A stretch of DNA of 64,000 bases from Alisma plantago-aquatica (Eukaryota; Streptophyta; Magnoliopsida; Alismatales; Alismataceae): assembly GCA_963693085.1 (NCBI GenBank), contig OY856410.1:1393088863-1393152862 (forward strand). The letters run 5' to 3'. Below are positions 37,371 through 50,300 of the stretch, piece after piece (the stretch's first letter is position 1; each line of letters starts with the position of its first letter). Below the pieces are notes generated by a model. The model was not told the origin of the DNA and made no database searches. It was given only the letters and a program-made list of their open reading frames with translations. A program made the position numbers and the translations under genes.

Positions 37371-37771
37371 AAAACAATACATAGTCGTCGATTATATAAA
37401 AAATGGTCACCTAATGTCTATGGCGTCGGTTAAATATAAGAAACAAACAAGTATGCTCTAACCCAGGTCAATTTTTTTTGTTCAAGCATGGACATAAGCG
37501 TCAATTTTCTACCAAAAAAGCGACGACTATACCAGATCCCCCCCGAGATATGGAGATAGGCGTTAGTTTTCTAAACATAACCAAAAACTATGGTCCTACT
37601 CCTACTGGTGTCGTTTCTTTTTTTGGTTGCAATCGGGGCCGGATCTATGTTGTCAGTTTCAGAACCGACACAGTATGATTCTACCTTTAGTGTCACCCGC
37701 CTGGGTGCCGCTTGAAAACCGACGTAAAAAGTCCATTTTAACCGACGTTAAAGGTGGTATCTATACTAGTG
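37371..37771 (-). repeat. Right terminal and subterminal repeats of the CACTA element
   Basis: gtcgtcgatt, gcgtcggttaa, aaccgacgt and similar words recur in both orientations up to the inverted terminus at 37771, mirroring 28152-28800. Confidence 0.8.
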
Positions 37772-37774
37772 TAG
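37772..37774. other. Right target-site duplication TAG of the CACTA element
   Basis: Matches TAG at 28149-28151. Confidence 0.85.
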
Positions 37775-38088
37775 TTGACTTACCACATCTATCTTCTCAT
37801 CACTAGAGAAGATTTGGGATGTAAATGGAGTACGAAAGCTTCTGGAGCAACACCATCTTCAAGTACGTCTGTTGGTGATACCTCATTTGGCTCCCCAAAT
37901 AAATGATTTCTTGGGCTAATCTTTATCCTTAAGTTTTCTTTAGGAACTGATTGTAACATCTATCTCAAAAGAAGTAAAGACATTTTATTATGCCTTCTCC
38001 CCATTTTCGGCCTTAGCACGAGAAAATCTATCTTCAACGCGTGCTTTGACTACTGATATTCTAAGAGTTGTTCCTACCATTTTCCGCA

Positions 38089-38477
38089 TCCCCGCTTCGC
38101 GCCTATGATGTTTTCATAAGATGATCTTTGCCAATAGTGCCATCCTCTCCACTTTCTGTCTGTATGGATGGGTTGTCCGTTGCCTTGCTTCCCCTTCAGG
38201 CTCCCTTTCTCCCTGGAGATTTAATGGTTGGCTTGGACATCATGCGAGTTACACATTGCATTATGAGAATTTGAGGTGCATGCCCCGCTTCACGCCTATG
38301 ATGTTTTCATGAGATGATCTTTGCCAATAATGCCATCCTCTCCACTTTCTGTCTGTATGGATGGGTTGTCCGTTGCCTTGCTTCCCCTTCAGGCTCCCTT
38401 TCTCCCTGGAGATTTAATGGGTGGCTTGGACATCATGTGAGTTACACATTGCATTATGAGAATTTGAGGTGCATGTA
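38089..38477. repeat. 193-bp tandem duplication upstream of GCN1
   Basis: The block starting gcctatgatgttttcat at 38101 recurs at 38294, nearly identical through gagaatttgaggtgcatg (38266-38283 and 38459-38476). The few differences suggest a recent event. Confidence 0.9.
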
Positions 38478-38967
38478 GTGATACAATGACTACTTCATAA
38501 TTGTAAAAAAAAGAAAAATTATAACTCTCTATAGTTGAAACTATATAAAGTATATGCTTGCTAAAAAAACCCTACATGCTTTTATATTTGGTTAAAAAAA
38601 CATCGCGTTTATATGCATCCATTAAATTAAATGTAAACATAGTGTTTAGATGCATCCATAAAATATAAACATCGCGTTTATAAAGAAAAAAAAGGATAAA
38701 ATCGTATCACAAAAAATGAAAGCTGCAACCATTTCTGCGTCACGAGAGTTGACCATAGTCCAAGTGAGCTCCAGTCCGCAGTTCACGGCTGGCGTGCCAT
38801 CCGACCGTCCGAGTCTCCGAGGAAGGCAAAAGCAAAAACCTCGCTAGGCCGAACTCAACCCTAACGCTAAAAATCTGCCCGAGCCGGACGTAGGCCGACG
38901 CCGCCGTCTAGCTCTGCTGCTTCCAACTTCCGCCGCGCGGCTTACGTCGATCTAGTGGATTTTCACC
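38478..38967 (+). promoter_or_regulatory. Proximal upstream region and likely 5' UTR of GCN1
   Basis: 38500-38700 is AT-rich and contains two copies of aacatcgcgtttata followed by gcatcc-type sequence. From about 38740 the sequence becomes GC-rich up to the ATG, as typical for a housekeeping 5' UTR, with a telobox-like caaccctaac near 38857. No TATA box or transcription start can be fixed from sequence alone. Confidence 0.4.
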
Positions 38968-39082
38968 ATGGCTCAGACCGCCGAGGTGTTTACAGCCGCA
39001 GCGGAGGAGGTCTCAACGGCCTCCACTAAGCAACGCATACATTTGTTCCGGAAGAGGCTGCTGCCTCCCGTTCGAAATAAAG
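38968..39082 (+). CDS. GCN1: GCN1 exon 1
   Basis: 115 nt, starts at ATG 38968 (MAQTAEVF) and ends after one base of a split codon; donor gtggca. Encodes the N-terminal STKQRIHLFRK block. Confidence 0.9.
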
Positions 39083-42000
39083 GTGGCACTCCAGGATTCA
39101 TGGACTCGCCCAAAACCTGCATTGCCATTGCCTTGACACCCTTATGCTGTTTCTAGTAAATTGTTAGTTTTCCCGGAGTTTGAATTGCTTGAGAGACTGA
39201 TGGGGGTTCTTTTACAGAATTATCCGCAGACGACACGGCAGCACTTGTTGATATCATCTTCCATACATTATACTTGTACGATGATCGACAATCGAGAAAG
39301 TCTGTTGATGAGTTGATAAGTGAACTAGTGGGTGAGATCACATACATGAAGAGCTTCGCCTCTGTCCTCGTACAGTCGATGGAGCGGCAGTCCAAGACCC
39401 TGAATCCGCCAGCAAGCTATAGGCTACTAAAGTGGTCCTGCTTGTTATTGAAGCGGAGCCAATTTACTTCCTTGTCAAAGAATGCATTCTTAAAGTTAGC
39501 TATTGCTCAAGCATCTTTGCTTCCAGCTGTCCTGAATTCGTCTTTTCGGATGCGAAGATCGTGCAGGAAGCTGTTCCGCAATCTATTTTCCGAGGTACTC
39601 GTTATAACAAGCCGGTCCTATGTCGTTTTGATAGCTTTGGCTGCATTGTCATTCTCTATTTCTGCCTCAGTTCCCAGATATTTATAAACTGTATATAGAA
39701 GAGTTGAAGGAGTCGCGAATTCCAGCTAAAGAATGCGCCACACTGATATGGATTTTACTCACTGTTTCTACTGCGGGCTCTTCTTCATTTGCCAGTGACA
39801 AGGTTCCTTCTTTTCGTTAGCGTTGTTATTTACACTAAAAAAATTGAAACCATCCGATGCTTATCTGATTAGGGTTGTCTTGAATCACACAGGCGGTATT
39901 TCTGGACCTTTACATTAAAACCGTTTTGAATGCCAAGGAGAAGCCGCCCTCCACATTAAGCCAGTCTTTTGAGCCCTTTTTCACATGCCTGGGGCATGAA
40001 GATTTTAGAAACTTTGTAGTTCCAGCAGCTTTGAAGATGCTGAAAAGGAATCCTGAGATTGTTTTAGAGTCAATTAGTTATTTATTAAAATTTGCAAAGA
40101 TTGACTTGAGCAAATATGTCAGTGAATTTCTGCCCGTACTCATACCTCAACTTCGACATGCTGATGAAAGGAGAAGAACAGAGTCTCTCACTATTCTAGG
40201 ATATTTGAGTGAGAGGTCCAGTGATCCAGATGTTCCATCTATGATTTTCAATTCTCTTAAATCTGTTATAGGAGGTAGTTTCTCTTTAACCATCTACACA
40301 GATTTTTCTTTCTACCATGCTTCAGTGCACATTCAGAATAAAAGAAGAGGCTGATTCTGGTACATGGCTCAGGTTCTGAAGGGAAATTAGCATATTCATA
40401 TCAGAGAGTTGGAATGATCAATGCAATTCAGGAGATGTCAAAGGCTCCAAGTGGGAAACTATTAAATAACATGGCTCCCACTGTTGTTTCCTTGCTTATT
40501 TCCTGTTACAAGGACGATGGTGAGCCATGTGTTTTCCATTGTGCTGACCTAGTCATACTTGTTCTTATGGCTTCCTAATATAATCATCAAACTTGTGTGT
40601 CTTCTTTCTGCGGTTTCTTTGTTGATCAGGTAGCGAGGATGTTAAGTTGGCTGTATTGTCTGCACTAGCACATTGGGTGATAAAATCTGCAGACATTGTA
40701 AATTCTGGACTCATTTCTTTTTTATCTACCGGGTTCAAGGAGAAGGAAGCATTGAGGAGGGGACACCTAAGATGTTTGTTGGTCATATGCAAAACTCCGG
40801 ATGGACCCACAAAGGTTCCCACTAAAGATTTTTTTTCTCCTGCATTTGTATCACTGTTGAATTTCTGATTTTCTGCCGTCCAAGCTCATATTATATATTT
40901 TATGACGTTCTTTTAGGTATCACCCTTAATGGATCCACTTATTCAGATGGTTAAATCTGGTTTTACAAAAGCAACTCAACGTTTAGATGGAATATATTCA
41001 CTATTTTCAGTGATGAAGATGATAACTGTTCATGCTCGAGGAGGTATTTTCTTTCAATTTGTGCAAGTTATAAAGATTGGCTATTTTCATTTGAATAGGT
41101 TGTTTATCTAAACAAGGTTGTTTGGATGCTGCAGAGGATATCCTCGTCAAAGAAAAGATTTGGTCATTACTGTCTCAAAATGAACCCGCTGTTGTGTCAA
41201 TGTCTCTGGTAATCCTACTAAGCACAAAGCCTTTGCTTACTTTTCTAGATAAATGATGAATTCCTTCTTGTAGGACGAATTGCTTTTACATTTTTGAAAC
41301 TTTTATGTCCAAAATGTAAAGAACTGTCCAGTAGAATGGGCCACTGTGCTTTCTACAACAGCTGAATGCCATGTTAGCTTGTATGCTTTCTACATTATAG
41401 CTGCCTATTCATTCAAATGGCTGATAAAAAATATTTAACTTTTTGTGATCAAACAAAGCTCCTTTTTTTGTATTTTTCAAAAGGTGAGTATGAACAAGCT
41501 ACAAACTGAGTATAGAATCAAGGGGGTGAGAGGATAGACTGAGTATTTATCTATCTATCTATATAAGAGAAATGAAGAAATAGGAAACAAGAGAGATAGT
41601 TTAGTATCTATCTGTCCGTCGTCGTCATCATCATCATCTAAGCCTCAATCCGAAGCATGTTGGGATCGACTACAATCCTTCTTTTTCCAGTCAGCATTGT
41701 TATGGGTCATACTTTGATCAAGGTGTACAGATTCAAAATCTCTCTTGATAAGCTCTCCCCAAATTAATTTTGGTCTGCCACTGCTGCTTTTAATTATGCT
41801 TGACTCAATAACTTTGCTTTGAATAGGTGCATTTGTCAGTTTGCGCTGTATATGTCCATACCATCTTAGATGATCCTCACACAACTTGTCCTCAATGCTC
41901 ACCACCCCTATTTTGTTCCTAATATAGTTACTCCTCAAATGATCTTTTCTTGTCTTCCCATATATTCATCTCAACATACGCATTTCGGCCATATTCATCC

Positions 42001-43394
42001 GAATTAGACCTACATGGATTTGAGTATCTTCTCAATGGTATTTAGGAAACTTTGATCATTTGAGTCAAATACACTATACTTGCTTCCTTTCCCTAGAATA
42101 ATTTGGCTTTGATGGTTTTTGTACTACTAACTTGCATTGTAATTATTGCCCTGATTGAAATTGTTGTGGTACTAACCATGGTCGTAATTGTTTTGCTTGT
42201 ACTTCTATTTTTTTGGAAACCAGGAGGACCCCAAACATGGTTTTGATTGTCCAACATTCTATCCCATATAAAACTTATTTTTTAATCTGAAAGGGATCTT
42301 CTTGTCACATACTACTCCTGTTGCACTCTTCCACTTCATCCATTCGACTGTGATACCGTGATAAACATCATCTTGAATATCATCCTCCCTTTCAATACTA
42401 GAATACAAATAATGAAACTTATCACATAGTGATACATATATTCCTTCCAACTTGACTCCACCATTCACAATTCTAGATTGGCTAAAATTGCAACGCACAT
42501 ATTAGGTTTTGCTTCTACTGATCATATTCCAAAGCATTTCTCCGAAGTCCAACTTTATTATTCAATAATATTTTTCTTTTATAAATCAACACAATATCAT
42601 CAGCAAATAACATGCACCAAGGGCTATCATTTTGAACATGCTTTGTCAACTCATCCATAACAAGAACGAATAGATATGGGCCGAGTGCTGATCCTTGATG
42701 AACTCCAACAGTGATAGGAAAAGATGGTCTCTCTCCTCTAGGAGTCCTAACACTTGTAGTTGAGCTATCATACATGTTTTTAATCAGGTCAATGTATTAA
42801 ATTGACACACCTTTAAAAGCAAAACCCTCTATTGCACTTTCCTAGGTACTTGATCATAAACCTTTTTTAAATCAATAAACATCATATGAAGATCTCTCTT
42901 GTCGTCTGATGTGTGTTATCGATCTTAGCCTTTACTCAATAACCCTCTCCCAATGCTTCATGTTGTGACTCATCAACTTGATACCTCTGTAGTTTGTGCG
43001 GCTCTAAACATTTTCTTTGTTCTTGTAGAACTGGACTATAATACCATTTCTCCACTCACCAGACATCTTTGTCTTCATAATCTTGTTAAAGAAATTCGAT
43101 AGTTACATAATTCCTTCACCTCCCATTCTCTTCCATACATCAATGGGAATACCGTATGGATCGTGTACCTTTCTCATTTTCATCTTTTTCAAAGCATTTA
43201 GTGAAACTCGTCATGTGTAAGTGATATCTCTTGTATTCATGTCACTTGAGTCTCTCACATTATTTATAATATCTCTGTTAGAATATTAGCCTATTTATTT
43301 AAAAGGTTGATTGTTCTATTCTGTACATGGGCTTGTTGCCCATGGCCCATTAGGGTTTAGTCCGCTTCGTTGTGCTTCCTTGTAATTGCCTCAT

Positions 43395-43433
<39 letters not shown>

Positions 43434-43807
43434 CACTCGAGTGTACAGATCGCACGGATACACTCGTGTGTTTGCATATCAAGACTATTTTTGCAAGATG
43501 TAAACCATTGATCTTCTTTGTCATACTATAATTAGGCTACATACAAATTTTGAGCCCATTTGGATGAATGTAAGTCACTCATCCGAGGGCAACAAAATCG
43601 ACGCACGAAACTAATTTGAAATGCATGATTTTTGCGGTCTTTATAACATGACCTATAAATATCCAAATGTGCTCAGATTTTTTATATGAGTTATACACAA
43701 GATGATTAAGAAGATCAACGGATTAGATTTTTGAAAAAAATACTGCATTATGAAAAACTACTTGAGTGTATTCTGCTCCGAATACACTCGAGTGTATTCT
43801 AGCCTGA

Positions 43808-43869
<62 letters not shown>

Positions 43870-44274
43870 GTTAGGAAGTGTGTACCGGCCGGTACATGTA
43901 ACTTACGTGTACCGGCCATTAAAATAGCACACGTGGAGTATGTTTATAAAATCCAACCATATGGATTGATTCAATACTATATAGATTACATGTATTTAAA
44001 AAATCATAACCATATCTCATATAGATCATGAGATATAATAATACATCATTCAATGGTTTCTACAATTTCTGCAACTTACCGTTGATTAGAAAATACACAT
44101 TTTCTTTTGTTAAATGATCAATGAATGTCATATTGTGGTGAGTTTTTGTACATATCTTATCTGAGGGGTATACATTACATCCATAAGGTTGGATTATTTA
44201 GTTGAATTTTATAATCACCATAAATGAAGGCGGGTACATGTAAGCTACATGTACTCGGGTACACAATTCTTTTA

Positions 44275-44337
<63 letters not shown>

Positions 44338-47300
44338 CACAATGGTCTACATATCAATATACATCAAATACACTTGCTCACATGGTATCAACGCAATAGC
44401 CCTGGGAATAGAACCCTAGCCTCTGCCCCTCCTTCCCTCTCCTCTCAGCATTCCCTCTTTCCAACCCTAGCCGCCTTCCGTTGTCTCCTAGAGAGAATAA
44501 CATGGGGAGAGCCCGCTTGTGGGCGGTTACTGTCTCCTTCCATGGCTTAGACCAGCCACCTGCTAGGCATTTCCCGGCCTCCATGGTTGCGTCATCTTCC
44601 CCTTTCACATAGATTTACATCTATGCGCCAACGCCATCATCCCTGAACACTATCTACCTTTTTAATTTATCTGAGTCTTTGGACGACGCCATCCTTCCCG
44701 TCCAGATCTATCTGTCAGTCGTCACTTTCCCTGAGATTTGTTTGTCATGCAGCTCCAGCTGCCGCCATTGAAGCAACCACACCAAGCCCATCCGCCTTTC
44801 ACTCCAACAACCGCCACCATCATATTCACCACCTTTTGTCCTGTCGAGTCCGCATCCATCCGCCGCACCAACCATTGAAGCAGCCACAAGGACCACTCCA
44901 AGTAGTCTCACCGTCCCCTGCAAGGAGCAGCGACAACAACCACTACAAGGAGACGCGTCCATCATCCACATCGTCCATTCCAAGCAGTCTAGCCGACCCC
45001 TACATGGAGTAGCGACAACGGCTACTACAAGGAACGACGGTGATCAACACCCTTCCATTAAATCATGATCTACAGGAGAACAAAAGACGACGCTAATTTC
45101 TGTCGCCCATGGTAAATTTTGGGGTTCTTTCTCCTTGACGACACCAATTCCCATCAGTATCATGCTTCTGTGCCGTCACACACGACGTATTGGCCCAACA
45201 ACACGACATATAGTAGCCCAAAATCCACTCGACAACACAAAGTCATCTTTGTCTTTGTCCAGATCGATTGTTACACGGCGTGTTGCAGATTAACACGACT
45301 TGTTAGCAGAGATCAGAGTTACGCCTCTGACATCCTACACGGCGTGTTGCAAGGTGTCTGTCATTTTCGAGCAAATGAGCTACACGACTTGTCACTAACT
45401 TCACACGACGTGTCATCAAGAGCTTGCCTCTCACCCCCCCGACAATCTACATGTCAAGTCACAGACACGGGATGTTAACAACAATTTGTGCACTTCCATT
45501 TTTTTGACGTCCTCCAAAGGTCTATCTTTCTTCCAATACTTGATGATAATCGGGTCCTGTTATTTTGACTTAGTAAAATTTTTTACGAGGCTCTGCCTCC
45601 GCACCCCCACATTTGTCGGCCTAAGGGCCGGATACATGTCCTTTTTGTGTCAACAAAAGATCCATTTAATTTCTCCATCCAGATCTAAATTGGGTTGTTT
45701 TGCATATTGATTCCGATTATCGGTTTTTTTGCCGAGAACCATTCTGGCAGTGCCACTTCTTCTCCTACCGAGTAACATTTGGTAGTGTATCTCCTCTTTC
45801 AGTCGAGTTTCCATTCTAGTAGTCTTCTTTTTGTTTTTCTCTACATTTTACTCCTCTCGTTTTACCTTTTCCCTTTCCCACCCTCCCAACCATCATGTGT
45901 GCTTCTTTCCACGTGCGGGGGGTCATATTTTCCTTTTTTCACGCCATCTACTCACTCTCGTCATATTGGTGTGTGAGGGAGGAATAGAGGAGAGAGAGAG
46001 TAGGGTATGAAGAGAACATGAGAGAGAGGATATGAGGAGAGTGACATGAGATGAGATGAGATGAGATGATATTCTAAGCTATCTTCATGGAGCTTCGTAT
46101 GGTTCAACACATCATGGTTTCTTGATGTCTTTATGGCGCGCCATTTCCACTTAGGATCACTTTACATTTTCAGACATCATTGAAGGATCTCACAATTGCA
46201 ACATTGACACCAAGACTCTCATGTTCGTACCACATTATGTAAGGATGAGAGCTGTTGCGGCTAATTCTGACCTCTTGCCCCTTTGGTGTTGATGACATTC
46301 CAATTGATCATCCATGATGCATTGATGGTGTTCCAGATGGTTGCTTCTTCATCTCTGAAGCTCATCGTCTTCAAGCCTGTGCAAATTTTGTAACTGCAAG
46401 GATTCATCCAGAGTTATCTTCACCAAACTACTTCGTCACGTCTTCTTTGAGTTGCATCTGCTAGTTCTACGTGTTGAGGCGACACCTCAACACCTTGTCC
46501 AGCGTGTTCATGCCACGTTATGCACCTCTGTAGTCTTCTGCGCTAATTTCAGTTGGCTCCACTTCTCAGACAAATCAAAGACACCTCTACTGCTACATCG
46601 ACACTGTGCCTCCGCGTTCGTGCTACATTATATATGTTGGATGTGTTAGATTTGCGCTTATTCCTCTCCAGTGAAGATGGCATAATCGTGGTATTCATGA
46701 TTGTCAGCTTTAGATGTTCTTCATACCAGATGCACTTCAAAAGAAAGACCGTCCTCAAGGCTCAACCTTCTCCAACCCGCAAAACACATCTCAAAAGAGG
46801 CGTCATCTTATCTTTTTAGTTAGGAAGTATTGTTTAATGGAGAGTAACAATTTTTTGTGTGGGGAGTTAACTTCTATCTTTCATTTATTGTTTATATCTT
46901 AATTGAGTCATGTAACTCCAAGCATGGACATGTGTTCACCCATTCTCTAGCTTGAGGGGAAGTGTTAGAATATTAGCCTATTTAGTTAATAGGTTAATTG
47001 GTCAATTCTGTACATGGGCATGTTGCCCATGACCCATTAGGGTTTAGTCCACTTCCTTGTGCTTCCTTGTAATTGTCTACTCTCCTATATGTATAGGACA
47101 TGGGTGTACATATCAATATACATCAAATACACTTGTTCACAATCTCCATTGAAAAGCTTATCAAAGTTGTTTCTCCATTGTTTATTTATATCATCAATCA
47201 TCATCCTTCACCAACACTCAGACATCTTCATTCTTGATGCAATTCGCGTGACTCAAGAGTCAAATCTCTTCCTTTCCTTTCTCTTACACGAGCCATTTTA

Positions 47301-50300
47301 TATATATATATATATTTTCCCACATTTCTAGTGTCCAACTTATATATTTCATCAAAGTATGGACCTTACCTCTTGAACTGCTTCTTAGCATCTTTCTTTG
47401 CTTGTTGGTATATGTGAAAGTTGCATCCTCTCTAGATTTGAGTAAGTTCCTATAAACCTCCCTTTTGAGTTTAATAGCCTTGTGTACTTCATCATTCCAC
47501 CATTAAGTCTCTTTTGGTGGAGTCTCACACGCTTTGAACTCTCCCAAAACCTCTTTTGGCAATTTTTGTTATGTAAGAGCTCATACTTTGCCATAGAGTT
47601 TACATCAGACTCTAAGTTCCAAGTTCTCCCCTTGATAAGTTTGTCGTAAAATGTTGCTCTCTTTTCTCCTTTAAGATTCCACCACTTGATAAATATTTAT
47701 CTATCTTTACATAGGAAAAACGAACATGAATGGCTCAATGGCACACGTACCACTAGAAATAACAAGACCCAAAGATTAAACTATTTCGGTCATGCCCTTG
47801 AGACAATTGGTGCTTCGGGTACAACCGTACAAGGCCTCAGTAATCAGACTTCTTTAACTTCCAAACTTGATTTAGTCCTCTAGATTGATTTTCATGGATA
47901 CTAGAATTTCTTTCCCACCAAGAATAATAGAAAATACTCATGAAAGTGAGTAACTCTATCCAACCTTAGGTTGAGACAGACCAAAATCATCCATAACCGT
48001 CCATATATGGGCAATTAAAAGTAGTCAAGTAATGTGAAATGTATCCTCATAGTCGTTCTTACATACGAAACGAATAAAGGCTGCATGTATACCCCTTCTT
48101 CTTGTATTATCTGAAGTAGGCAATTTGTTGAGCAATACTTTTCACATGTGGAGTTGAAATCTCTTGGGCACATGCCCTTTCTAGATCCTATCAAATAATG
48201 TTTGATAGATTTTCAGGAAAACTTTATTTACGGCTTCCATGCCCTTTAAAATATAGAGTCAACAACTTGGCAGGGAATTCAGATAATTAAACAATCTCAT
48301 ATTTTTCCTCTTTTCAGGTACATTCCATGTACTGCGTGATATAATCGTAGATAACATGCAATCAGTAGGAACTAGGAAGTTCTAACTTTAGAACAACATC
48401 CGAACTAAGAGCAACATCCAAACTTTAGAACAACAACCACGACAAGAGCAACATGAAGAAGTTTGTGTGGTTCATCTAAGGGTCGAGCCAAAACCTGATA
48501 TTGCTACCATACCCGACTTTATATTCAATGAATTTAAGGAGATCCTCTCTGTGCTTGAGAAGACATTGACGAGGAGCTAAAAATAGACCTGAAGGAAGAC
48601 TTAACCAAATATCTTTAACGAACCCATTTGACCCAAAACATGTCTTTTTTTCTTGTAACATTCTAACTATTCAGAAAAATGCAAGCAATAGACATATCCT
48701 TGGTCTTTCTAATACCAAGACTTCGTTCTTTAGGATGAGTCACTTTATCCCATTTAACTTAGTGAAGAGTAGCTTTACCTTCAATATTCCCCCAAAGGAA
48801 ATCTATGTAGAGTTTATCTATTTCTTCTTCAATAGAAGCATGCAGAGGAAACGAAGAAGTCCGGTCATACTTGTTGAGTCATCCAACTAGTCGACGACTG
48901 GTCGGCTGGTCGGTTGGGAGGCTGACGATTGGCCTGCCGCCCAAGAAATTGGACCGCTGTGGCGTCCGCCCAGGTTGACTGATTGGCTAGTCCGTCGACT
49001 GGTCGGCGAATCAGACGACTAGTCCGATTGGTCGGCAAGTATCGCTTCTGGTTGGCCGCTTAAGGTGGTGGGCCCAACACATTTTCTTATTTGTTTACTT
49101 ATTACCTTTTCTCGACTCCCTATTTTTGGAAACACGGAACCACGAGCGTCGTTTTGGCTTCCTGCACGCACAAAAAAGGACAAAAGGAATGACATGCCGT
49201 GCGACAGTAGACGACTTCCTCTCTTGGAGCTCCGACGAGCATTCATCTCCAATTGTGCGACATTCACTCTTCTTATTCATGTTATACTTGTTGATTTCAT
49301 TGACCAGTCTTGATTAAAAATTGTTTGCTGTGCTTTATGACAATATTTAACATATCAAAAGTTATTAAATAATTGAATACATGTTTACATTTGTTTTTTT
49401 TATATAATGTGTTGTGCATAAGTATATAACTATATAACTATATATATAACTAATTATATGCAAAAAAAACCTACGCCTTGGCGGTCGGCTTGGTCGGCCT
49501 GGCCACCCAAGGATCCAGGGTGACCGACTGACAACCTTGACAAATATGAGTCCAGTAAATATGAATAACGTAGATAGTAGATTTGATGAACTCCATTCTA
49601 GCAGCCATAGAAAGTATTTAGCTTTCCGACCTAATTTATTTTTCATTTTTCCAGAAGGGGGGCACATGCTGCCTTTGTAAGCTTTCCCACAAAAAGAGGA
49701 ACACCCTATGTGCAAAATTTTCGACGAAATTGTTGAAATTTCGGCCGAAATTTCTGTTTCTGTGGCGATCAGACATCAAAATTGACTGACAAAACTCTAG
49801 AAACAGGCAGATCATCGATTTTTTTTCTACGTTTTCATATACTATGTACTACCTAGAGCATATTTTTTTGCACAGGTTTGTGTTTTTAAGTCTATATATT
49901 TTGCTTGCAAACTATAATGACTTAATTCATTGATTTCACCATTGAAAATTAACATCAAAAATCCCCATCGAAATGCCCATTGAAACAGTTCAGGGTCATT
50001 CACTAAAAAATGATGAGACCCCACCCCCGCATTTCCAATATGAAATATTATTACATATTTGAGTAGATCTACACTAGTAGATCATTCTGGTAAAATTTTA
50101 TAAAGTAATTCGTTTATATTGCCATCGAAACGCCAAAAACGCATTTATCGAAGTTTCTGTCGAAATTTGTCGAAATTTCTATTTCTGTGGCCATCGAAAC
50201 GGCATCGCAATCGGACATTTTCTTCCTTGGGAACACCCAAATATTTCGAGGGGAGGATATACTCTTTGAAGTTTAGAATACTAAGGATAAGATCTGTGGG

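Larger units (their letters stand above)
28152..37771 (+). mobile_element. Full-length CACTA (En/Spm) transposon, decayed
   Basis: 9,620 bp bounded by CACTATTACAGAAATGAC on the left and, inverted, CACTAGTATAGATACCACC on the right, with a 3-bp TAG duplication. Both ends carry arrays of the words gtcggtt / accgacg in both orientations (28190-28800; 37380-37740), the expected subterminal transposase-binding repeats. The interior carries a TNP2 transposase relic and a second Transposase_24/TnpA-like region in the same orientation. Stops and frameshifts make it non-autonomous now. It ends about 1.2 kb upstream of the GCN1 start codon. Confidence 0.9.
43276..44382 (+). repeat. 5' LTR of the short-LTR element, split by nested insertions
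   Basis: Outer parts (43276-43396 and about 44336-44382) match the 179-bp 3' LTR. The intervening 0.94 kb is (TA)n and two MITEs inserted at the LTR's tatata site. Confidence 0.85.
43276..47141 (+). mobile_element. Short-LTR Copia-type retrotransposon, non-coding, nested in the RTE LINE
   Basis: 5' LTR 43276-44382 (enlarged by nested MITEs), primer site 44383-44394 (tggtatcaacgc, two mismatches from the tRNA-Met type), polypurine tract cttgaggggaag at 46951-46962, 3' LTR 46963-47141 (179 bp), exact 5-bp target duplication. LTRs start TGTTAGAATATTAGCC and end ..acttgttcaca, a Copia pattern. The 2.6-kb interior has no integrase, RT or RNase H that I recognise; frames are short and of low complexity. 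It is either non-autonomous or too decayed to read. Confidence 0.85.
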
